Assembly (NCBI RefSeq): GCF_004834005.1
Contig: NZ_STFF01000016.1
Location: 62,001-126,000, forward strand
Reading direction: 5' to 3'
Length of the DNA: 64,000 bases
Source: Niastella caeni
Lineage (GTDB): Bacteria; Bacteroidota; Bacteroidia; Chitinophagales; Chitinophagaceae
Shown piece after piece: positions 50,616 to 59,821 of the stretch. Each line of letters starts with the position of its first letter. Positions within the stretch are counted from its first letter, which is position 1. The translations under genes and the position numbers were made by a program. The notes beneath the pieces are model-generated. The model saw nothing but the letters and a program-made list of their open reading frames with translations, did not search any database and was not told the origin of the DNA.

Positions 50616-51723
50616 GATTTCTTGCCCGCACTTTGGCAATGGTATATTCCTTTGAGTTGGCCAGCGCATGCTGCTGCCAGTTTTCGTAATCTTCTTTTTG
50701 CTGATAAAGACCTTGTAGAAAATCAACCAGGTGGTTGATGGACGCATACCGGAAACAACTACTCTCCAGTGTAGCCGAGATACGCAACGATTGCGGGGTG
50801 ATAAAAGGCCGGGCATGCTTAATGACATCGAACATATTGCCCGATGATTTGGAAATGCCATAGGTTTCGGGAATGGCAAAACAAATGGCCGTATCTACCA
50901 CGGAAGGAATAAAAATAAAGTGGGCGTTGTTCAACTGTTTGTCAAATTCATCCTGGTGCACCAGGTGGGTATCGTATACTGTTATTTTTGAGAAAACCGT
51001 TTTGAAAGCGGCTGCCTGTTGTATAATGGCTTTCCCATAATCATCTGAATGCCCGCCAAGCAACGTAATATGCAAGCGTAACTGGCTTGCTTCCGCCGTT
51101 TTCAGCAGTTCAAGCACCTGTTGATAATCCCGCCGCTTTTTATCCAGTGAACCCGGTACTACCAGGTGTATATATTCGCCGATGCGCAATGACCATTGTT
51201 CGCTTTCAAACACGGCGCCGGGAATGTTATGGATCTGGTTTTTTCCTTGTGTTGTTTCGCGTAAATAATCCACCATGGTATCAGATACCACATTGAATTC
51301 TTTCACGCGTTTTACCAGGGCTTTTTTCCCAATGTGATGAATGAGTTCACGCACCCGGAACGACCAGCGGGATTTGAATAAGCAATTAATATCATGCACG
51401 GTTATTACCACGCGGGCAATGCGAAGCAGGCCGATCACCCAGGCATAAAACAGGTGGTTATTGCTGATGGTATTTAAATAGAAAAGATCCAGTTGATGTT
51501 TTTTGGCCGCTTTGTACAATTGCCTGAAAAAACGCCATTTGCCGCCGCTATTATCCAATATTTCCCATTGAAACCGGTTTACATCCTGTTTAAACAGATC
51601 GGCAAAGCGCTCATAGGTACCGGCATTGGTAAAAATGACCACTTTGTTGGCAGGCATATCAAACAATTGAATGACCGGGTACGACCCTTCAAAATGCTCC
51701 ATTTCAAAAATGCCTGTTTTCAT
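50593..51723 (-). CDS. GT-B fold glycosyltransferase-like protein
   Basis: 376 residues. Two Rossmann-like halves: N-terminal (KVVIFTNAGTYERFADLF, LFYLNTISNNHLFYAWVIGLLRIARVVITVHD) and C-terminal (HLVVPGSLDKKRRDYQQVLELL, RLHITLLGGHSDDYG, FIFIPSVVDTAICFAIPETYGISKSSGNMFDVIKHARPFI). The last region resembles the donor site of GT4 enzymes but with changes, so a family number is uncertain. It faces away from the rest of the glycan genes and ends overlapping the GT9 gene. Confidence 0.7.
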   Translation of the reverse strand: MKTGIFEMEHFEGSYPVIQLFDMPANKVVIFTNAGTYERFADLFKQDVNRFQWEILDNSGGKWRFFRQLYKAAKKHQLDLFYLNTISNNHLFYAWVIGLLRIARVVITVHDINCLFKSRWSFRVRELIHHIGKKALVKRVKEFNVVSDTMVDYLRETTQGKNQIHNIPGAVFESEQWSLRIGEYIHLVVPGSLDKKRRDYQQVLELLKTAEASQLRLHITLLGGHSDDYGKAIIQQAAAFKTVFSKITVYDTHLVHQDEFDKQLNNAHFIFIPSVVDTAICFAIPETYGISKSSGNMFDVIKHARPFITPQSLRISATLESSCFRYASINHLVDFLQGLYQQKEDYENWQQHALANSKEYTIAKVRARNPTLFARH

Positions 51724-51797
51724 ATCGATTATAATAAGGAAAAGCTAAATTTGGCAATAAAATTATACCGTTTTCAATATAAACCATAAAACAAATA

Positions 51798-53342
51798 GTG
51801 AACAATACTATCACCAGGAAATATTTTCCATTGTTTCAAAAACTATCCTCTTCCCCCGTTTATCTGTATCCATTCCTGATCGTACTATATTTTGTTTTGC
51901 ATGAATGTAATGCCAACTTTGGACTTATACCGGTTCCATTTTCTGTATGGTTTGCATTTTGTTACCTGTTTGTTACCCTGGTTATTTTCCTGCTTGCTTC
52001 CTGGTATTTTAATAAAGCTACAAAGTCACTGTTGTTTACAGCCCTTATTGTTATTATTCTTTTATTTTTCGGGGCCATGCACGATTTTGTAAAGAAACTA
52101 TCCGTTCCTGATCTTTTTAAGCAATACCGTTTCTGGCTGCCTTTTTTATCGGCTATAGTAATAGGCTCGATCATTTTTCTTAGAAAGTCGGCCAAAGAGT
52201 TTTTATCCTTAAACAGGTACCTGTTTATTACATTCGGGGTGCTGTGTATCTGGGAGCTGTTACATCTTGGTTTTAATGTCGTTTCCAAAGAAAATAAAAA
52301 TAACATCTTATTTGCCGATACCAGCTTCGATAAAAAGTTACATCCTGCATATGATTCAACCCAATCATCTCCATCGATCTATTTTATTATCCTGGATGCT
52401 TTTACAAGTTCTTCCTGCTTAAAGAAAGAGTTTAATTATGACAATGCGGGGTTAGACAGCTTTTTAACCGGGAAAGGATTTTATATTGTTACCAATTCAA
52501 AAAGCAATTATCCGGTTACCCCTTATTCTATTGCCTCCTTCCTGAATTTTTCTTACCTGAAAGATGAAGTCACTGCCCAGGAAATGACTGCCCGCGACAG
52601 GATAAGGGGCGGTACATCGGTTGGCGCTAACCGGCTGGTGCCTTATTTGGAAAGAAAGGGGTATAATATTTTCAACTATTCCATCTTCAATTTAAACGGC
52701 CATCCTGTTCAGGGTGCTGATTATTTTTATTCCCTGAAACAAAGAATGTTGAGCGGTCAAACGCTCCTGGGAAGAATACAACGGGATATTTTCTGGAATG
52801 TTAGAACGTTTATCGGACAATCGCCAAAAGAATACCATAAACAGATGGTAAAGCATTCGAACGATTACATTTACGATAAATTAAATGGGCTCAAAGCCGC
52901 CGCCGGCTATCCTTCTACAAAACCTAAATTCGTTTATTGTCACCTGATGTTGCCGCATGGTCCCTATATTTTTCACCGGGATGGAACGTTTGTACAGGAT
53001 AGCGAACAGAAACCTGCCGACGAAAAAAAAGCATATCTTGATCAACTGATCTTTGCCAGACAACTTTTAAAGTCAGCGATCAATACTATATTTAAAAAAG
53101 ATACCTTAAACAAAATTATCGTAGTGGCAGGTGATCATGGATTCAGGGATTATGGTACCAGTGATAAGATCCCCCAGACCTTTGAGAACTTACATGCTAT
53201 TTATTTTTATGACAAAAATTATCAGTCGCTGCATGATTCCTTAACGCCGGTAAATACATTCCGGATTGTATTGAACCAGTATTTCCAGGAACATTTAGTT
53301 CCATTGCGCGATACCAGTATTTTTGTCTATGATCCGTTTTGA
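51798..53342 (+). CDS. sulfatase-fold membrane protein (LTA synthase / phosphoethanolamine transferase-like)
   Basis: 514 residues, GTG start at 51798 (in-frame stop immediately upstream leaves no earlier start). Five membrane segments in the first 165 residues, then a large periplasmic alkaline-phosphatase superfamily domain: YFIILDAFTSSSCL (metal-binding Asp and candidate nucleophile Thr), KSNYPVTPYSIASFLNFSYL, FVYCHLMLPHGPYIF and VVAGDHGFRDYG (metal Asp-His). Members transfer phosphoglycerol or phosphoethanolamine, or hydrolyse sulfate or phosphate esters on envelope glycans. The flippase gene follows after 41 bp. Confidence 0.82.
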   Translation: MNNTITRKYFPLFQKLSSSPVYLYPFLIVLYFVLHECNANFGLIPVPFSVWFAFCYLFVTLVIFLLASWYFNKATKSLLFTALIVIILLFFGAMHDFVKKLSVPDLFKQYRFWLPFLSAIVIGSIIFLRKSAKEFLSLNRYLFITFGVLCIWELLHLGFNVVSKENKNNILFADTSFDKKLHPAYDSTQSSPSIYFIILDAFTSSSCLKKEFNYDNAGLDSFLTGKGFYIVTNSKSNYPVTPYSIASFLNFSYLKDEVTAQEMTARDRIRGGTSVGANRLVPYLERKGYNIFNYSIFNLNGHPVQGADYFYSLKQRMLSGQTLLGRIQRDIFWNVRTFIGQSPKEYHKQMVKHSNDYIYDKLNGLKAAAGYPSTKPKFVYCHLMLPHGPYIFHRDGTFVQDSEQKPADEKKAYLDQLIFARQLLKSAINTIFKKDTLNKIIVVAGDHGFRDYGTSDKIPQTFENLHAIYFYDKNYQSLHDSLTPVNTFRIVLNQYFQEHLVPLRDTSIFVYDPF

Positions 53343-53383
53343 TACGGCACACATACATCAAAGAAACTTTGTTATAATATAAC

Positions 53384-54850
53384 TTGGCAAACTTAAAAAA
53401 AAATTTAGTCTACAATTTCCTGCTATCCTTTAGCCAGGTCTTGATGCCCCTTATTTCAATACCTTATATCTCAAGGGTATTAACCCCCGAAGGCATTGGA
53501 AAAGTAAGCTTCATTGATTCATTGAGCTATTGTTTTGTAACGATTGCCGAATTTGGCATTGTAGTATATGGGATCCGTGAAATAGCTAAGGTTAAACAGA
53601 ATAAGAATGAATTGCACAAGTTGGTGTTGGAACTGGTGGTACTGCATTGCATAACATCGGCCATTACACTGATCTTTTACGGTATTACGGTTTATATTCT
53701 CTGGCAAAAGATCCAGGATATCAGGCTGGTCTTTTTTTCTGTATCGTTCCTGCTGGTTAACGCCTTTGCCTGCGAATGGTATTTCTGGGGACTTGAAAAA
53801 TTCAGGTATATCACCATCCGGTCATTTATTAGCCGGTTACTGGGGCTTATTGCTTTGTTTATTCTCGTAAAAGCCCCGCCTGATTATTATATTTATTATG
53901 GAATTATTACCACCGCAGCCATCATTAACCTGCTTACCAACCTGGTGAACGTATTCAGGAAAATACCAATAACCTTACAAAAGGTACAATGGAAACGCCA
54001 CCTGAAACATACGTTAACCACCTATTTCATCAGTTTGGTGTATGGAATTACGGTTTGGCTCGATAATGTGCTGTTAGGCATTGTAAGCACGGCGGCAGTG
54101 GTAGGCATTTATTCCATGTCAATAAAAATGATCAGGGTAGGCGTGAGCGTTTTTACAGATATGTTCCTGGTTTTATATCCCCGCACCACAACGTTGTTAT
54201 ACCAGGAAAAAGACAAAGAATTACAGCAAACCATTTTGCAGTCCGTTCAGCTGGTGTTTATCATCACCATTCCGGCATCCATTGGTATTTTTTTAATGGC
54301 GGAACCGTTGGTAAACGCCTTACTGGGCGTGCATTTTTCCGGGGTAAGCAGGAACGTTCAAATACTGGCATTGCTGCCGCTGATAAAAACTTACAGCCTG
54401 TTTTTGAATAAACAGATCTTAATGTCGCATGGAAAAGAAAAACTGCAACTATATGGTCTTATCATCGGAAGTAGTGTTTATATTTTGTTGATGCTGGGGC
54501 TATCTTATTACCTGCACGACCGGGGCGCCTGTTATGCCATGATCATTGGGGAACTCATTATTCTGGCCGTGGGTTTCGGGTATGTAAGAAAAAACTTCCC
54601 GGGCCTTCAGATATTCGATACAACCTCGCTCTTGCAATCCATCTTTGCCTCATTACTGTTCATTCCCGTGATCTGGGCATTGAAAACGTATCTTGCATCG
54701 CCGGTACTGATCGTGCTGCTGGCCCTGTTGATTTGCGTGCCTGTTTACTTTTTAGTGCAATTGCTGGTGATGAAAAATAAGCTGGTGCTTCAATTATACG
54801 GGTCGGCCATGGCTTCCCTGAAAAAAAATATTGTCAATACACAATCATAA
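53384..54850 (+). CDS. oligosaccharide flippase (Wzx/PST family)
   Basis: 488 residues, 12-14 membrane segments. The start NLKKNLVYNFLLSFSQVLMPLISIPYISRVLTPEGIGKVSFIDSL is the classic Wzx/RfbX N-terminus. TTG 53384 is the only usable start, since a stop lies three codons upstream and the next ATG is inside the first membrane segment. It flips lipid-linked oligosaccharide across the inner membrane. Part of the + strand run 51798-55884 (gaps of 41 and 8 bp), so probably one operon with the sulfatase-fold protein and the next transferase. No Wzy polymerase is evident here. Confidence 0.9.
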   Translation: MANLKKNLVYNFLLSFSQVLMPLISIPYISRVLTPEGIGKVSFIDSLSYCFVTIAEFGIVVYGIREIAKVKQNKNELHKLVLELVVLHCITSAITLIFYGITVYILWQKIQDIRLVFFSVSFLLVNAFACEWYFWGLEKFRYITIRSFISRLLGLIALFILVKAPPDYYIYYGIITTAAIINLLTNLVNVFRKIPITLQKVQWKRHLKHTLTTYFISLVYGITVWLDNVLLGIVSTAAVVGIYSMSIKMIRVGVSVFTDMFLVLYPRTTTLLYQEKDKELQQTILQSVQLVFIITIPASIGIFLMAEPLVNALLGVHFSGVSRNVQILALLPLIKTYSLFLNKQILMSHGKEKLQLYGLIIGSSVYILLMLGLSYYLHDRGACYAMIIGELIILAVGFGYVRKNFPGLQIFDTTSLLQSIFASLLFIPVIWALKTYLASPVLIVLLALLICVPVYFLVQLLVMKNKLVLQLYGSAMASLKKNIVNTQS

Positions 54851-54858
54851 CGCCCGCT

Positions 54859-55884
54859 ATGCCTATTCCCAATAAATATTTTATTCAGGAACATTTGCAC
54901 CGGGAAGTATTTCATGGCGGCATTGGTAATGTAGATGCAGAAAAGAATTTTATAGCCAAAGGGTATCAGCCGATCGAATTCCCCGGCACGTATGATTTTT
55001 CAATAGGGTCAAAGTGGAAAAGACTGCTCTATTTGATCAGGCTTTTGTTCAGGATCCGCTCCGGCGACCTGGTCATTTTTCAATTTCCATTATATGCAAA
55101 GGTTCACGAACTGTTACTAACCTTATTACGAATAAAAGGGGTGAAGATCGCTTGTTTGATCCTGGATATAGATGGATTGCGCAATGGGAACGACAATGTG
55201 CTTGAAAAAGAAAAAAAAGCGTTTCGCCGGTTCCGCCTGTTTATTGTGCACAATGAACGGATGCGCCAATGGTTACAACCTATAGTGCCGCACGCCACCA
55301 TTGCAGAGTTGCAATTCTTCGATTTTTTAGCCACACCGGTACATCAACACCGGTCAAAAGATACCCACATCATTATTGCCGGTGACCTGCAAAAAAATGC
55401 CTTCATACAAAAGCTGGGGCAACTAACACCACTAACCTTTTCTATATACGGCGCCGGTTATTCCGAATACAATGCGTTTCCCGAAAATGCAACCTATAAA
55501 GGGGTGTTTCCGCCTTATGAGCTCGTGCAACATTTACAGGGATCATTCGGGCTGGTTTGGTATGGACCGGAGATCGAAAGCTTCGCCGGCAATTATGGAA
55601 GTTATCTTACTATTATTACTCCACATAAGCTGTCCCTTTTTATCATGGCGGGCATCCCCCTTATTGTGCCGGCCACATCGGCCAGTGCAATATTGGTAAA
55701 ACAATACGGTATTGGGTGTACGATAAACCGGTTATCAGAGATTGGCGAAGTCATCAAAAATATAAGCGACTCAGCATACCAGCAGATGGTTGAGAATACC
55801 CGCCCGCTGGCTGTACAATTAAGCCAGGGTCACTTTATGAAAAGTGCGCTTACTGAGCTCGAACAAACAGTTTATGGAAATTGA
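54859..55884 (+). CDS. Gtf3/galactofuranosyltransferase-like glycosyltransferase
   Basis: 341 residues. Begins with HLHREVFHGGIGNVDAEKNFIAKGYQPIEF, then GDLVIFQFPLYAKVHELLL, ACLILDIDGLRNG and IIIAGDLQKNAFIQKL, the order found in Gtf3-like and beta-1,6-galactofuranosyltransferase proteins. The C-terminal LVWYGPEIESFAGNYGSYLTIITPHKLSLFIMAGIPLIVP holds the donor-binding region. Last gene of the flippase operon. Its end overlaps the convergent membrane-protein gene by 35 bp (55850-55884), which is unusual packing. Confidence 0.8.
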   Translation: MPIPNKYFIQEHLHREVFHGGIGNVDAEKNFIAKGYQPIEFPGTYDFSIGSKWKRLLYLIRLLFRIRSGDLVIFQFPLYAKVHELLLTLLRIKGVKIACLILDIDGLRNGNDNVLEKEKKAFRRFRLFIVHNERMRQWLQPIVPHATIAELQFFDFLATPVHQHRSKDTHIIIAGDLQKNAFIQKLGQLTPLTFSIYGAGYSEYNAFPENATYKGVFPPYELVQHLQGSFGLVWYGPEIESFAGNYGSYLTIITPHKLSLFIMAGIPLIVPATSASAILVKQYGIGCTINRLSEIGEVIKNISDSAYQQMVENTRPLAVQLSQGHFMKSALTELEQTVYGN

Positions 55885-56689
55885 TCAGGGTGAGATTAAG
55901 TATTAAAAACTCAAAAAAATTGGCATCGGCCATTAAATAGAAACCAACAGGCAGCAAAATTGACAATATAAACAGGTAGTGATCGAATTTGCGGGTAAAG
56001 AACCCAACAATAAACAATCCTTCCAGCAGCATACCCACCAGGTACGCACCATTTACCCAGGCCGGGTGTTGCAACGACCAGCGATACAAACCAGCCTGCA
56101 ACGTATTGGGTTCAAAGTATAAAAAGGCGGCCACGTTCTTTTTCATAATAAGCAATCCCTGGTCGGGGTGCAGCCAGGACAACCGGAACAACTTCCATAA
56201 AAAAGCATCGGCATAGGCAAAAAGCAAAAAATAACGAAGACCCTGCCACAGAAAATTAAATGATTTGTAGTCAGCAACGGTAAACGGAATGGCGATAAAC
56301 AGAAACCCGATCTTATGATTGGTGTGATGGGTGCCAAACGTGTTGAAGGTGATAAAATAAATAAAGTACAGGATAATGAACGACCAGCAATACAACCGTT
56401 TCTCCGGGTACATGAACGACAAAATACAGGATGCAAACAACGCAGTATCGAATGTACAGGCCATTACAAAATTACCGGTTATAAGTTCCGGTATGCCCAA
56501 ATAATGCATGATCCAGTAAGTAGGATCTACATACGGGAACTTAATAACAGGTTTTTGCAACTGGTGTAATAACGTGTTGGAAAAAAACGACCACACCAGC
56601 GCTCCCAGCAGCAATGCAAATACGATGCGGGCTATGCGCTTTCGTTCCCAGGGGGTATAGAAACTGATATGTGCTACGGTTTTTCCCAT
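55850..56689 (-). CDS. polytopic membrane protein of unknown function (HTTM-like at best)
   Basis: 279 residues from ATG 56689; the frame is open to 56812, but that part overlaps the upstream gene further and lacks family character. Six or seven hydrophobic segments (RIVFALLLGALVWSFFSN, DTALFASCILSFMYP, FIILYFIYFITFNTFG, YFLLFAYADAFLWKLFRLSW, YLVGMLLEGLFIVGFFTRKF). The general layout recalls HTTM-domain proteins, but I cannot confirm the motif. It overlaps the upstream 181-residue gene by 16 bp, so the two are coupled. Confidence 0.72.
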   Translation of the reverse strand: MGKTVAHISFYTPWERKRIARIVFALLLGALVWSFFSNTLLHQLQKPVIKFPYVDPTYWIMHYLGIPELITGNFVMACTFDTALFASCILSFMYPEKRLYCWSFIILYFIYFITFNTFGTHHTNHKIGFLFIAIPFTVADYKSFNFLWQGLRYFLLFAYADAFLWKLFRLSWLHPDQGLLIMKKNVAAFLYFEPNTLQAGLYRWSLQHPAWVNGAYLVGMLLEGLFIVGFFTRKFDHYLFILSILLPVGFYLMADANFFEFLILNLTLINFHKLFVRAQ

Positions 56690-57219
56690 GTTGCGAACAG
56701 GTGAACGGTATCTGTAACTAAATTTTGATCGGTATAATGTGCTTTTATTACCTCCATGCGCAGGGAATGAACAGGTATATTGGTCACCTGTTGCAGGTAA
56801 CGCGCGTACCAATCTAAAAAAGCCTGTTGTTGCGGCCCGGTATTGGAGAACGATCTTTCCAGGAAATCAATTTTGTCATAATGCTGATGCAGTTTTGATT
56901 GCAAAAAGCTGACAGTAGGATCTACGTTATTGTTGTCTTCTATTTTTTTGTAATACGCCAGGGGGCTATACAGGTAAAAACGCGTATCGGTGGTATAATA
57001 ATCATACACATTCACCACCGTGCTGTCGTTAATGGTGGTTTTTAAAATTTCATATTGTTGTACCGGCTTTTCTTTTTCTGAATACATGCCCCATACAAAA
57101 AAAGGCGTTACTTCATCGCCTAATAAATTGCCGCATACGGTAAGCATGGTAAATGCTGTCAGGATGTAGCACAATTTTCTATTGTGTTGCCAGACTTGAT
57201 ATAGAAAAGTCCCTTTCAT
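56674..57219 (-). CDS. membrane-anchored protein of unknown function
   Basis: 181 residues. One N-terminal membrane segment (LCYILTAFTMLTVCGNLLGD) and an extracytoplasmic domain rich in Tyr, Asp and Asn (FFVWGMYSEKEKPVQQYEILKTTINDSTVVNVYDYYTT). It looks like the soluble partner of the polytopic protein that follows with a 16-bp overlap. No family recognised. Confidence 0.72.
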   Translation of the reverse strand: MKGTFLYQVWQHNRKLCYILTAFTMLTVCGNLLGDEVTPFFVWGMYSEKEKPVQQYEILKTTINDSTVVNVYDYYTTDTRFYLYSPLAYYKKIEDNNNVDPTVSFLQSKLHQHYDKIDFLERSFSNTGPQQQAFLDWYARYLQQVTNIPVHSLRMEVIKAHYTDQNLVTDTVHLFATWEKP

Positions 57220-57233
57220 TAGAAGTCAGTTTA

Positions 57234-57329
57234 GCTAGTAGTAAGTAGCTAGTGGCTAGTAGAAGAAATAAATGTATTTCCTACTTGCTACTCGCTTCTC
57301 GCCACTTGCCTGCAACTACATGCCACTTT
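57234..57329. repeat. heptad word array, two facing arms (GCTAGTA / CCACTTG)
   Basis: Left arm GCTAGTA, GTAAGTA, GCTAGTG, GCTAGTA (57234-57261). Right arm CTACTTG, CTACTCG, CTTCTCG, CCACTTG, CCTGCAA, CTACATG, CCACTTT (57281-57329). Same word family as at 61328. Confidence 0.82.
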
Positions 57330-57363
57330 TTTATTTATTACTTTAAAACTTACTATTATTAAC

Positions 57364-57618
57364 TCACTTTAATTTTCCAACCAACTCAACATACTCCTGC
57401 ATAGAACTTTCTTTCGACTTCCCCTTCATCTCTTCCCAGGCATTGTATTTGGCTTTGGCAACAAAATCGAACATATTGGAAGGCGGATCTACATTAACAT
57501 CGCCTTCGGTGGCTTGTTTGTACAGTGCATATAATTGTAACAGAATGTCATTGCCCGGTTTTTCGGTTAAGGTTTTGCTGCGGCTTACGGCCTGTTCAAA
57601 TGATTCCTGGATAGTCAT
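57364..57618 (-). CDS. acyl-CoA-binding protein
   Basis: 84 residues, the usual single-domain length. The ACBP pattern is complete: FEQAVSRSKTLTEKPGNDILLQLYALYKQATEGDVN, with the Tyr-Lys-Gln-Ala (YKQAT) acyl-CoA contact, then FDFVAKAKYNAWEEMKGKSKESSMQEYVELVGKL. It binds long-chain acyl-CoA in the cytoplasm and buffers the pool. Monocistronic on the minus strand between a word array and the divergent CBS gene. Confidence 0.95.
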   Translation of the reverse strand: MTIQESFEQAVSRSKTLTEKPGNDILLQLYALYKQATEGDVNVDPPSNMFDFVAKAKYNAWEEMKGKSKESSMQEYVELVGKLK

Positions 57619-57800
57619 GGTTAATTTTTTTGATTGGTGCGAAAATAGGCGTTTCCGGTCACTCCCGGTAGTGGGCAGGACAGATCATGAAAGCGCATTA
57701 AATATATGTAATAAATTTATCGCCAATATATCTATTGATATATGATTAAAATCATTCTTTATATACAAGAAATCACGAACTTTAAACAAATGTATATTTC

Positions 57801-58259
57801 ATGAGAACGGTAGACGATCTTATTGCCAGCAAACCGCGTCCGGAAAATATCATCAAGCCCGATGTATTGGTTATTGAGGCCCTGCACCTGCTTGACCAGG
57901 TAAACCTGAGTTACCTTATTGTAATGGAAGGGGACGCTTACAAAGGCGTTTTTTCGGAACGCGATTACAGTCGCAACGTAGTATTAAAAGGCCGCAGCAG
58001 CCGCGAGGCCCAAGTTCAGGAAGTAATGACCACCGATTTGCCGGTAGTAGCGCCTAATGATACGGTGGAACATTGTATGACCCTGATGGCAAGAAGTAAA
58101 GCGCGGTACCTGGTGGCCCTCGATAACAGCCAGTTTATGGGTATTATTACCATTCATGATCTGCTTCGGCAGGTATTGGCCAACCGCGCAGAGGTTTTTG
58201 ACGATGCCTTAGCTCAAAAACTTATAGATACAGCTGAAGGTAGAGGAAGGATATATTAG
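57801..58259 (+). CDS. CBS-domain pair protein
   Basis: 152 residues, two CBS domains making one Bateman module: IIKPDVLVIEALHLLDQVNLSYLIVMEGDAYKGVFSERDYSRNVVLKG and VMTTDLPVVAPNDTVEHCMTLMARSKARYLVALDNSQFMGIITIHDLLRQVL. The ERDYSR and IHDLL ends are typical. Such stand-alone modules bind adenosine nucleotides and regulate partner proteins; the partner here is not evident. The stop codon overlaps the first word of the array that follows. Confidence 0.92.
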   Translation: MRTVDDLIASKPRPENIIKPDVLVIEALHLLDQVNLSYLIVMEGDAYKGVFSERDYSRNVVLKGRSSREAQVQEVMTTDLPVVAPNDTVEHCMTLMARSKARYLVALDNSQFMGIITIHDLLRQVLANRAEVFDDALAQKLIDTAEGRGRIY

Positions 58260-58411
58260 TTTATGGTTTATTGTTTATAGTTTATGGTTGCTTCGCCATT
58301 CGAAACTGCGAATTGCTGGCGACAATCCTGAAAATCAAAGTTGCCGGATTTATTAAGACTTCTAATAAATCCGGCAACTAACTATAAACCAAAAACTATA
58401 AACAATAAACT
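58259..58411. repeat. heptad word array, two facing arms (GTTTATG / CTATAAA) around an inner hairpin
   Basis: Left arm GTTTATG, GTTTATT, GTTTATA, GTTTATG (58259-58286). Right arm CTATAAA, CCAAAAA, CTATAAA, CAATAAA (58382-58409). The arms can pair over about 30 bp. The first word begins inside the CBS gene's stop codon and the last ends 5 bp before the esterase gene's stop. Confidence 0.85.
58339..58379. terminator. perfect 17-bp hairpin between convergent genes
   Basis: Arm 58339-58355 (AGTTGCCGGATTTATTA), 7-nt loop, exact complement 58363-58379. It is nested inside the heptad array and could stop transcription from both sides, though neither side has a T-run directly after the stem, so the terminator role is inferred. 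Confidence 0.6.
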
Positions 58412-58414
58412 GTA

Positions 58415-59806
58415 TTACCAGCTATCTGTTCTGAAATTATTCACCGGTAATCCTTCTTTCCCGAATAAATTACCAATTGCTGTGTTGGTAAATCCATACC
58501 GCACGGCCACCGGTTCCTTTACTTGTTTGCTCCACACCACCAATTGGTTATTCTCAATTTTTGCTTCGGCAGGGTAGAACTGCTGATCACTACCAGCCAC
58601 ATACACTTCGGTAATGGTTTTTCCTTTGGCCATCAATCCGGTAGGCGCATTATCAAAACTGAGATACACTTTGCCCTTCTTTACTTCCATGCTTTTATAC
58701 ATCGGGCTTTTATAAACAATGCCTTCTTTTTTATAGGTATCGTGCAGTGCCCAGTTGGCCAGGCGGGCACCCACATCATGTTTATTGGCAGGGTGAATGT
58801 TGCTGGTATCTTCCACCAGGTCGGTAATAACTACCATGCCTGTTTGCGGATGCGCCATGGCTTTGGTTTGCTGTTCGCGCAACAACGCGCCAATTAACGG
58901 GGTGCCGTATTTAAAGGGCGCTATCTGCACATAGTAGAAAGGAAATTCCTTGTTCCATGCCTTGCGCCAGCTATCGATCATGGTAGTAAATAATTTGCTG
59001 TAGGTGGCCGACGTGCCTGTATTGCTTTCACCCTGGTACCAGATAGAACCGGCAATAGCGTAGTTGACAAGGGGTGCGATCATGGCATTGTACGTATAAC
59101 CGGGGGTGATGGGCCAGCGGGCATCGGCTTGTTGCTTTGCAGCAGCGGCTTTCAGCTCGGCATCGGTAATAACTTTGGAGTCGGGCGTCCATACTTCGGC
59201 CGGTGTGCCACCCCAGCTTGAATTGATCAAACCGATAGGCACATTCAGCTCCTTATTTAATTTCTTACCAAAGAAATAGCCCACGGCGCTGAAGAATTTC
59301 AGGGTGTTTGAATCGCAAACGGTCCATTTTGCGGCGCAATCATCCTGCGGATAAACAGCCGTGGTTTTGGGGATATGAAAAAAGCGGATGTTTGAATTAT
59401 AAGCAGTAGGTAATTCCGCACCAATATCGGGCAGTTTGTTGTAATAATTCCATTCCATATTCGACTGGCCCGAGCAAACCCATACTTCACCGATGAGTAC
59501 GTTTTCGAGCACGATGGGCGTATTGGTATTGCTGCCCCAAATGGTAATTGTATAGGGACCGCCGGCGGCAGGCGTTTGAATGGAAACCTGCCAGTTGGCG
59601 TCACGGGTGCCTTTTACAGAATCTGTTTTGTTATTCCAGGAAGTGGTGATGGCTATTTTTTCACCGGGGCTGCTCCAGCCCCACAGTTTTACGGTTGATT
59701 GTTGCTGCAATACCATATTGCTGCTGAGTACCGCTGGCAGGCGTATGGCGGCAGGAGAACTGATGACAAGTGTACACAAGAAAAGGAGCGATGACCATTT
59801 TTTCAT
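58415..59806 (-). CDS. sialate O-acetylesterase (SASA family)
   Basis: 463 residues from ATG 59806, starting a signal peptide (MKKWSSLLFLCTLVISSPAA); the open frame to 59884 runs into repeat sequence. SGNH/SASA esterase marks: VWVCSGQSNMEWN with nucleophile Ser115, SSWGGTPAEVW, SIWYQGESNTG, and a late His region (DTSNIHPANKHDVGARLANWAL). It removes O-acetyl groups from sialic acid or other acetylated glycans in the periplasm, preparing them for breakdown. No other sialic-acid genes are in the window. Confidence 0.92.
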   Translation of the reverse strand: MKKWSSLLFLCTLVISSPAAIRLPAVLSSNMVLQQQSTVKLWGWSSPGEKIAITTSWNNKTDSVKGTRDANWQVSIQTPAAGGPYTITIWGSNTNTPIVLENVLIGEVWVCSGQSNMEWNYYNKLPDIGAELPTAYNSNIRFFHIPKTTAVYPQDDCAAKWTVCDSNTLKFFSAVGYFFGKKLNKELNVPIGLINSSWGGTPAEVWTPDSKVITDAELKAAAAKQQADARWPITPGYTYNAMIAPLVNYAIAGSIWYQGESNTGTSATYSKLFTTMIDSWRKAWNKEFPFYYVQIAPFKYGTPLIGALLREQQTKAMAHPQTGMVVITDLVEDTSNIHPANKHDVGARLANWALHDTYKKEGIVYKSPMYKSMEVKKGKVYLSFDNAPTGLMAKGKTITEVYVAGSDQQFYPAEAKIENNQLVVWSKQVKEPVAVRYGFTNTAIGNLFGKEGLPVNNFRTDSW

Positions 59807-59821
59807 ATATAAATTTAAAAA

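Noticed and set aside
58339..58379. Phage attachment site
   Set aside because: A perfect hairpin between convergent genes, but no integrase, no duplicated copy in the window and no tRNA.
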